DNA from: Crambe crambe
Taxonomy: Eukaryota; Porifera; Demospongiae; Poecilosclerida; Crambeidae
Assembly (NCBI GenBank): GCA_963924555.1
Contig: OZ004596.1
Location: 3,792,139 to 3,856,138 of the forward strand
Direction: 5' to 3'
Length of the DNA stretch: 64,000 nucleotides
Shown: positions 56,647-64,000 of the stretch, one piece after another
Layout of the letters: every line of letters begins with the position of its first letter
How positions within the stretch are numbered: position 1 is the first letter of the stretch
Program-made: the position numbers and the translations under genes
Notes under the pieces: generated by a model
Seen by the model: only the letters and a program-made list of their open reading frames with translations
Databases searched by the model: none
Told to the model about the DNA's origin: nothing

Positions 56647-56762
56647 TTTTGGAAGAAAGGAAAGGGTCGATCAAATAAAAACCTTAAGATCCAATTATGC
56701 GATAAGAAAAATTGAAACTTTGGCGCCAATTGGCGCGAAGCTTCGACTTAGGTACTAGGTGC
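56647..56762. promoter_or_regulatory. Bidirectional promoter with two E2F-like sites
   Basis: 116 bp between the divergent ATGs of IER3IP1 (56646, -) and the PMF1-like gene (56763, +). TTTGGCGCC at 56719-56727 and TTGGCGCGAA at 56730-56739 (complement TTCGCGCCAA) both match the E2F consensus and sit 24-44 bp upstream of the kinetochore-like gene. Confidence 0.65.
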
Positions 56763-59147
56763 ATGATGACAGAAAGTGCAGATAATGTTGAACCTATCAG
56801 TAAAGAGTCAGAAGACACTGAAGCTGCAGGTTATTACCCAATTAACTCTAATTAAAGCACCCAAGTCAAATTTTAGTGCGTGAAAATTAGAAGATCAAAT
56901 AATTTTTTTCTTTTAGGCAACCCTGAAGAGGTTAATGTCTCTGGATCTGCACTCAAGGCACAAAGATTCATTGCTTCATTGAAGTGGCAACAAAAACTGA
57001 TCTACAGGTTGCTCTATACTTTATAGTGGGAAAACCCATGCATTGCTCCTGCTGTATACCACTGAAAATGTGACTTGTAACATTAGTCACTCTAATGGAT
57101 AGTCTGGCGCAGCCAGTCCCAAGCACTTCCGGAACTCCAGCGTAAGGGTCTGGTAACACACAATACTTCGACTTGTTCCCGGCCTAAATTTTTTATTTAC
57201 GTAATATGACGTTTTAGTGTCGTAAAATGACGTTGTCTTGTTTAATTGTCATAGCAACACCTCACGCGAAGAAAAAAATGGCCTCCCGATCCCGTAATAA
57301 TTATGGTTGTTATAGCTACCTCACGTCATTAAACGTCATAACGCGTCAGTTAATGATATTCATCGTTTTAGCAGGATTTCTGCTAAACGGGAACAAGTCG
57401 AAGTATTGTGTGTTACCAGACCCTTGCGCTGGAGTTCCGGAAGTGCCTGGGGGTGGCTACGCCAGACTATCTAATGGATACATCAGCCCAATATAAGAAA
57501 CACTGGGCCTTCTCAATACTAGGCCTTCTCATTTGTTTCTGTGTACAAGTGCCACACCCCAATTATGCTAGAAGGTACTGTGCATGCAGTACTAGTCTCA
57601 CGGGCCAGACTCGTTTCTAAAGAGAGAGTCTGGCCAAACTGCATTGGACGTTTCGTTTGTGCCGACTCAGCATCTTAGGGATAGTGTGTGCGTTGCAGAT
57701 TAACTATGACATAGCATTATTTTGTGCGCTAAAAAAATTAACAAAAATGAAGGCCCAAAAATAATTGATCGTGCATTATTAATTGAATCACTACTGTGAC
57801 GTAATAGTGATGTTAAAAAATTTCCACGCTATTTCTGCGCATGTCTGCCACAATTTTTGTGGCATAGTATAAGTGAAACGTCCAATGCAGTTTGGCTAGC
57901 CCCAAGATAAAAGGAAAGAATCAAGTCTGGCCCGCAAGACTAGTGCAGTACTGGTATAGATCAAGTGGCACTTAGAAATTAGTGTCTGTTCTGTGTGATG
58001 TGGCACTTAAATTAGGATTATTCACAAATCAACTGACAAATAAATGAACAAAATGCTACTTTATAGGCAGGATAAGGTTGCAAGCTACTTTGAGAAGGAT
58101 AGTGACGTGTTACATGTGCTGGAGAACTGCTGGGAGCAAATTCATGGGAGAGTGGGAGACGTGATAGATGTCAGTTAGCATGTGAACTGCTATGGTATAT
58201 ATGATTTAACCTTGTCTTTCAGATGGAGTATCAACATATTCTAGAAGAGTTCAATGTACTGGACAAGCTCTCCAAACTGGAAAGAGAAGAAGAAGAACAT
58301 CAGTCCAGCAATCTGGCATGGTGTGTATTCACATGCATGTATGCATGGAGTTCAGCATGTCACATATAGTTCATTCAGAGGTCATTGCAAACATTTAATG
58401 ACAGGGTATATTTTGCAGGAGACCGTCACGTGATCCTGAGGAGAATGTTAATCAGGTGGCAAGTGTCGTGTTAAGGACATCTGGGATTCCAGAGCTCGAG
58501 GAAATCTTAACAGAGGTGAGCATTAATTAAAGACATGTGATTTGTGTACAGCTTGTATGGTATATCACATGATCTTGCCATATTGCTTTGTTCTACCAAC
58601 TCTATTCCCTTTGATAAGGCAGTTCCAAACAAATCACTTGTTTAACGGATTTTTTCTCCTTTCTTATAGGCAGGCAGGACGAAATAAACTTAAACATAAA
58701 CTACCTCAGTATACTATGCATCATACTGTAATGCCATCTCAGTATACTATGCATCATACTGTAATGCCATCTCAGTATACTATGCATCATGTTTATATCG
58801 TTGTGTTCTAGTATACAGAGAAACAGGAGTATACTGGGATCTAGTATACAAAGATGAACAGCAGTATACTGAGACTGTAAAAATAGGGCAGGGAAATCCG
58901 TTAAACAAGTAATTTATTTTGAACTGCCTAACGTAACTTACCTATAGTACCCCAGTAGTCTTGGTAATTGCCCCAGGGCCCCTGAATTATAATTAGTCCC
59001 CGTGATTAAGTGATGATATCATAGGTGCAAGGTGTCACTGATGAGTTACAAGGTCAGATAAAAGACAGACAAAGAGAGCTGCTGGATTTAGAGAAAGTCA
59101 TTAGTGATAAAATTGAAGAACTAAGCAATAGTGAATCTGATCTATGA
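56763..59147 (+). CDS. PMF1/Nnf1-like kinetochore (Mis12 complex) candidate
   Basis: Six exons: 56763-56829, 56917-57007, 58067-58169, 58223-58320, 58419-58515 and 59025-59147. They join without stops to 192 residues, close to the roughly 205 of vertebrate PMF1. The acidic N-terminus is followed by helical segments (LKAQRFIASLKWQQKLIYR; VLENCWEQIHGRVGDVID; EEFNVLDKLSKLE), a short NLAWRPSRDPEEN stretch and a C-terminal coiled coil (ITDELQ-like to KVISDKIEEL). The order of helices, the NVLDKL segment and the AWRPS motif resemble PMF1/Nnf1, which anchors the Mis12 complex at kinetochores. Similarity is modest and no family-specific catalytic residue exists, so another coiled-coil protein is possible. 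E2F-like promoter sites support a cell-cycle role. Its introns are crowded with foldback elements. Confidence 0.5.
57099..57470. mobile_element. 372-bp foldback element with 7-bp target duplication
   Basis: Arms of about 82 bp (57099-57181 and 57388-57470) are inverted copies with few mismatches; ends read ATAGTCTGGCG and CGCCAGACTAT. Direct CTAATGG flanks it at 57092-57098 and 57471-57477, which is a clean insertion footprint. No coding capacity. It lies in intron 2 of the PMF1-like gene. Confidence 0.88.
57584..57953. mobile_element. Second foldback element in the same intron
   Basis: Left arm about 57584-57654 and right arm about 57875-57953 share CCAAACTGCATTGGACG and GGGCCAGACT blocks in opposite orientation. 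The arms are less uniform than in the neighbouring 372-bp element. No target duplication identified. Confidence 0.75.
58618..58928. mobile_element. Third foldback element, PMF1-like intron 5
   Basis: Arms 58618-58652 and 58894-58928 (35 bp, 3 mismatches) begin GGCAGTTCCAAACAAATC and end with its complement. The interior contains a 33-bp tandem repeat. Confidence 0.8.
58705..58790. repeat. 33-bp tandem repeat, about 2.6 copies
   Basis: Units start at 58705, 58738 and 58771 (CTCAGTATACTATGCATCAT core), near-identical. Inverted AGTATACTGAG fragments occur downstream to about 58870, all within the foldback element. Confidence 0.88.
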
Positions 59148-59394
59148 CTGATACATACTGACTTGTAAGCACATAAATGCACATTTTTTTTATTCACTGG
59201 ATACAACCGACATGTGACTAAACTCACAATGATGATATTTATTCTGACTACAGTACAGTGTAATAAGAGTATCTGTTGGTTAGCTACGTAACTATGGTAC
59301 TTCCTGTACTATCTAATTATGTTCTTGAAACTACAAAAATCACTCCCCATGAAAAGTTTACACTGACACTATATTTATACTTAAGATAGAAGTG

Positions 59395-61320
59395 TTACTG
59401 CAGAGATCCATAATTGTCAATGTTATTGTGCAATGGTTGATAGGTGTTAGAACCACCATTGCTGCTTTGATAAGAGTCTGGATGGATCATTCTGTAAGGC
59501 ACGTCTCCAGGACCATTTTGTGACACGGTAATGTTTTGTTTTCTTAGCAGGAATTTCAGTTGATCTTTCACCATGGTCCACATGTTGACAAATTTCAGTA
59601 GTTTATATGTGCCGTAGATGAAACATATTATCAAGGGTGTATTGGAGACCACCATTACCATTTCGAATACCAAATAGTCATAGTATTGATAAAAGATGAA
59701 GAAATTTATCCCCAATACAGCTAGCACCACACCGTCAATGTTGTTCATCCATTGTATCTTATACGGCTGTGCTACTGTGTAGAATAGGGACAAAGAGATG
59801 AAAAAAATCCCCGGTAAAACCCAAAATAGCTGATTGATGTTCTGTAATAGAACTGTTGCCATACATTGGCCCACGAAGCCTATACGCAGCAGTAAATACA
59901 TTGCCGATACCCACCTAAAGTCTCTTGTACCCTTAGTGCCATCTTTATACCAACCCTGAAAGGTGTCCATGAAAATATGAAGCACATCCCACCTTCGAAA
60001 TCCGCAGCATTCAAGGGTCTTTTTGAAGGTTTTTGTGGGGTAAAGAAGCAGCAATAAAGGAGGAACCATTGTTAAAATCAAGACAGAAAGTGCTATAACG
60101 ATATATGGTGCATGTTCTTTGCTGAAGAAAACAATTTTGGAGTCATAGTACAGAACAGGAGACGGTTGGATTATGCTCCCATTGTGGTCATAGACTTGAA
60201 CCCCATATAGTAGATTAGCAGACGTGAACAACAGTTTCGTGTACGAAAGCATCACAAACGTTGCAAAGGTTTTGATGATTGATGTTTTAGGATTCCATTT
60301 CCATTTGCAGCATTTGAAGCAGTGAAGGAATGGCTTCCATGAGTAGACCACAATTCGCACTCCCTTGTCATACATATCAATGTATATGTAGAGGAATATT
60401 GTTAGGAGAACAGGATACAAGGCTATGATGTAGTCAAATAGCAACGTATTAATGTTACTTATTGAGCTGCTGACACACAGGGGAGGTAAAGTGTATCAAA
60501 GGAAGTCTAAGTTCCAAATGGCATAAAAGCTAATGACAGCCTGAGTAAAGTGTTTCTTGATATAAGAAGCCAAGTACCCGTAGAGCACTGCGTCAAAGTT
60601 CAAAGACACAGTGAAGATTTGCCAGTAGAAAACAAGAACATTGAAAGGGGACTTTGTGAGCTGGACCATGAATAAAGCACACAAAGAAAACATAACAGTG
60701 AGTAAAATCAGCTGGCACAGAAGGTAATAGAGCCAAGCGTATCTATTCTTGCATTTGCCACACATCATTCCATTACTGAAAGGTGCTGGGCCATAGCCAT
60801 CCTTGCAAGAGTTACAGAGTTCTCCCTTTCGATTGAAATGATGGCACATGTGGTGAGTCAAATTTTCTCCCTCAAGTTCAGGCTTTACTGGGAAGTAACC
60901 AGCTTTGTTCTTGCTGTAGTCTATGTAGTGGTAGGGACACTTAGCGAGTACTGGAATTTGTTTGGATTCAGACCACGTCATGCAGTACCCCACCATGACA
61001 TAGATGATCCACAGCTTTATGCTGCAGATCACTTGACGATTGATGTTAGGACTACAGTAACATGTATGGTTACCTTGAATGAACCAGAGTGGACAATGAG
61101 TGAAGTTTCTGTAGGACCAATCATAGCTTATCACCGTCTGAAGAAAGTCGTGGTTGTTGTAGCGACTTGTTTCAATGCCATTCATTTCACTATAAAGCTG
61201 AGCCTGGATCACTTTAACTTCTTCAATGTGAAGAATGTTCCCTCCAGTATTGCCACCATCGTGTATGAATCCAATGTATAGTATTAGTCCTACCAGCAAT
61301 AGTTTATTGCTCATTATCAT
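59395..61320 (-). pseudogene. Multi-TM family member, intronless, broken by one in-frame TGA
   Basis: One continuous 642-codon frame on the - strand interrupted only by TGA at 60496-60498. The upstream part (274 residues) has a signal peptide, an Asn/Cys-rich domain (CPYHYIDYSKNK, CNSCKDGYGPAPF, CGKCKNRYAW) and the first membrane spans up to FYAIWNLDFL. The frame resumes with YTLPPLCVSSSISNI and continues through the remaining spans, with LLLLYPTKTFKKTL, GWYKDGTKGTRDFR and TVAQPYKIQW matching the spans of the gene at 15259-18939. The beta-helix domain is absent. A CGA to TGA change would explain the stop. Whether the locus is dead, polymorphic or misread is open. Function unknown. Confidence 0.7.
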
Positions 61321-64000
61321 CTAGCATGCACACACTGATTCTCAGACTAGCCACTAGACTACAATCTGCAGAGCTTCAATGCAATATACTGTATTGTGAT
61401 TTTTCAGGATGTTCAATATGCAGAAAGGTTTCACTTATACAGTTGATTATTACTAGGATGCACTGTTATTTAACAGTCAGCTTAGCAGCTGAAAATGAAA
61501 ATAGTAGCCACAGTCAGATTATCATGCACACTAATTAATGAGGCATGCCCGTAGCAACCGGTCAGGCCAGTCAGGCCATGGCCATTTGACCCGGTACCCC
61601 TAAGTGAGCATTAGGGCTCACTCAACTATAATGCTATTCTCAAATTCTCAAGCACACTGATGCTTTGATATCTACCTAGCTTTGATATCTAGCTACTTAT
61701 AACGCCCAAATATTAGTAAACTTTCTCAAGGTCTGATGGAGCAGGACTTTTCAGTTTACTCGAAAGACATAATACTACTGCTAGTGCTAGAAGCTTCAGG
61801 CTCAGGCTCAATTTCTTTCCCAGAAAAGCTTCAGGCATCTTTTCTTTCAGTATCAATATACTAAAAATGTTGACCTAGATGTTGCTAAGTCAATGCCGAC
61901 TGACTGTGTAGAACATTTTATTTTAGTTGAAATGCTGACTTGGCTGTGTGCTTGTTATTCATCATGTCATGCATGTCGAAATGGAATCAACATTCAGGCA
62001 TCTTTTATATTAGTTACTTAGATGTTGCTAAGTCAATGCTGACTGGCTGCAGCAGCTGTGCACATGCAAGGGCATCAAGCTGCGAAGCAGCGAGAGGGCA
62101 TGCAACTATAGTGTAGATTCTGAAATATAAATTGGTACTATAGCTACACTTTACTGCAGTAAACGGACATATGCTGAGAGTAGGCCTGAGCTAATTATTC
62201 AGGAATAATTTTTTGAATAATAGGTAGCTTCTTTCAGAAATTGAATAATAGGCTCTAACTGAGACATCTTTGATGCTTCAGTACAATAATCGATGAGTTA
62301 ATGAACTATGTAATAGTTATGACTGTCAATCCTGTCAATGTACATCCTTAATAATGATCCTTATTACTTGTCTCTAGCCACATTGGTCAGTCAGTCAGAG
62401 TGTTGTCATCACTCTGTTTTGAATAATAGGAGGCTGTCTCTTGAATAATAGGGAGCAAAATGTTGAATAAAATACTTGAATAATGGGCATCTATATATGA
62501 ATAATTAGCTCAGGGCTAGCTGAGGGAGCCTACTATGTAGTAAGTTATTTAACATTTAAACTATGCTGTCTATGTAGCTATAGAGCATTGGCCCTCTTGA
62601 CTCAATACACCCTTGGTGCATGTTATTCATTATGTCATGCATGTCAAAAGGGAAACCAGTCACTACTCACCTATAATGTTCAACACACCTAAAATGTTCA
62701 CCAGCATAATTTGAGTAGCCACACCCATTTCACTTGACCACACCCACATCCTGGCCTGACCATTAAAAATTTGCTTCCTACAGGCCTGTGAGGGCAGGGA
62801 TGAATATTATTTGAGGAGGTGGACTACAGTTGATGCCCAATTTTGATATGCACACTTTGGGCTGGAAACACTGCATGAGGAAGGCCATGTCAGTTTCAAT
62901 TCTATCCCACCATATCTTGTAGCTACATATAACATGTATAGTCACATATGTGTGTTTGATGCATGATGGGTTCAAGTGCATGCAGTACAAGTTAATGAAT
63001 GGTTATTTTCATAAAAAAGTGAATTATAACAAAATATTTGGGGGATAGAACTGCTAGTTCATGTGTAGCCATGGGCTCTTCTTTCTTAGTTCATTCTATA
63101 GATTAAGAAAGTAAACTGATGGCATGTAGTAGTAAATGCCTGTTAGTGCCAGTAGTAATTGTCGTAGTAAATGCATGATGGCATGTAAAATTAGTGGTTA
63201 GCTATGACTGGGATATTAGGAAGGTCCAATAAGAGTGTTATGATAGATATTCCTTAATAAGATCCTAGATTATTAAACCAATTATGCTACAGTCACAGTG
63301 TCTGTCTGCAAGTTATAGAGGGTGAACTTTTTTCCCTTACAAAATCAAATTAGCTGCACTGCTTGAGTTGCGATGAACCTATGGAACTAAACAGGCATAG
63401 CTAAGAATTTTCACAGATGATGTGACACGTACATGCAATGCATGTGAGGTCAAGTAAGAAAAATTTGTTGCTTAATTGCCCAGCGTGTCATTGATTTTTC
63501 AGTCTCACTGGACAGACTCACCCTAGCTAGCTTGCTCTGAACAAGCCTGCCCCATGAGACTAAATTTCTTCCTATTAAGAGAAGCTGTCTAACTAGTCCT
63601 ACACTATTCCTATATCAGTAGCTAAGCTAGTTAGACAGCTTAGTAGCATACATGATTGGTAACACATGATATTATCACCCATTATTCTCAAACACGTTTT
63701 GATATAAAATTGCCTCTTTTTTTTAAATAACTGAACCCAAATTTCATCCCCAAGGCTACAAGGCCACTAGTAATCTTGAGCTGAAGTATAAAGAAGTACA
63801 GAAGTTGCCGAGAATAATGATGCTTGATGACATAATTATTATGCTCACTTGCATGCATACCTTAAAACATGCATGTGCATGTTTTAAGATTTATAAGCAT
63901 TGCTATAATTATAATGGAGTATTCATTGGACACTATAATGTTACAAAGGTTACACTCAATTGAACAGCATGTGGCATGCTACAACTAATATACCACCATA
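61321..64000. other. Gene-poor, repeat-rich end of the window
   Basis: 2.7 kb with no convincing coding sequence on either strand. It holds a foldback pair (62184-62516), scattered direct repeats (GATGTTGCTAAGTCAATG at about 61880 and 62023; TTATTCATNATGTCATGCAT at about 61957 and 62622), an inverted pair AAGCTGTCTAACTAG (63582-63596 with 63627-63641), and a CATGCATGTGCATG palindrome near 63870. Confidence 0.5.
62184..62516. mobile_element. Degenerate foldback element with TTGAATAATAGG repeats
   Basis: Ends GCCTGAGCTAATTATTCA (62184-62201) and the complement at 62498-62516. Several TTGAATAATAGG copies lie inside, all in one orientation. Confidence 0.6.

Noticed and set aside
58542..58811. 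89-codon frame downstream of PMF1-like exon 5
   Set aside because: It crosses the foldback arm and 33-bp tandem repeat; intron sequence without conservation.
62778..62990. Small - strand frame in the terminal gene-free region
   Set aside because: No homology recognised, no splice context, and surrounding sequence is repeat-rich.

Overview
The window looks like nuclear DNA of a sponge, most likely a demosponge. It is AT-rich, genes are closely packed, most introns are short with GT-AG ends, and it carries metazoan genes (giant cadherin, IER3IP1, TRAIP, acid sphingomyelinase). It also carries three members of a beta-helix plus multi-membrane-span family of a kind I associate with sponges. The species assignment is inference; no marker sequence fixes it.

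Layout. 1-2738 (-): motor-domain half of a CENP-E-like kinesin, cut by the window edge, head-to-head with frataxin (2844-4195, +). 4321-9704 (+): three tandem serine racemase-like genes. 10064-23168 (+): a ~21-exon beta-helix/multi-TM gene whose 4.8-kb intron holds an intronless antisense gene of the same architecture (15259-18939, -). 23341-24783 (-): MRTO4. 24898-29328 (-): acid sphingomyelinase. 30381-31517 (+): TRAIP. 31785-55105 (-): a giant cadherin of about 7,450 residues, nearly all in one 21.7-kb exon. 55540-56646 (-): IER3IP1 with a 2-nt frameshift. 56763-59147 (+): PMF1/Nnf1-like kinetochore gene. 59395-61320 (-): third multi-TM gene, interrupted by one in-frame TGA. 61321-64000: no gene seen, repeat-rich.

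The standout locus is the cadherin. By eye it has about 68 cadherin repeats. From the N-terminus to about repeat 63, repeats with a cysteine pair alternate with repeats lacking it, so the building block is a two-domain unit. Sixteen repeats (eight units) were duplicated in tandem with an exact 4,923-bp offset, and identity along the copies is patchy. The second notable theme is the beta-helix/multi-TM family: one intron-rich gene, one intronless gene antisense inside its intron, and one intronless broken copy.

The remaining genes are mostly housekeeping: mitosis (kinesin-7, PMF1-like), DNA damage response (TRAIP), ribosome assembly (MRTO4), iron-sulphur biogenesis (frataxin), ER-Golgi transport (IER3IP1) and lipid breakdown. 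Two gene pairs share promoters of about 105-116 bp, one with E2F-like sites. Introns and spacers carry several foldback (MITE-like) elements, one with a clear 7-bp target duplication, plus long homopolymers. Exon coordinates were read by hand from splice consensus and reading frame; no RNA evidence was available.
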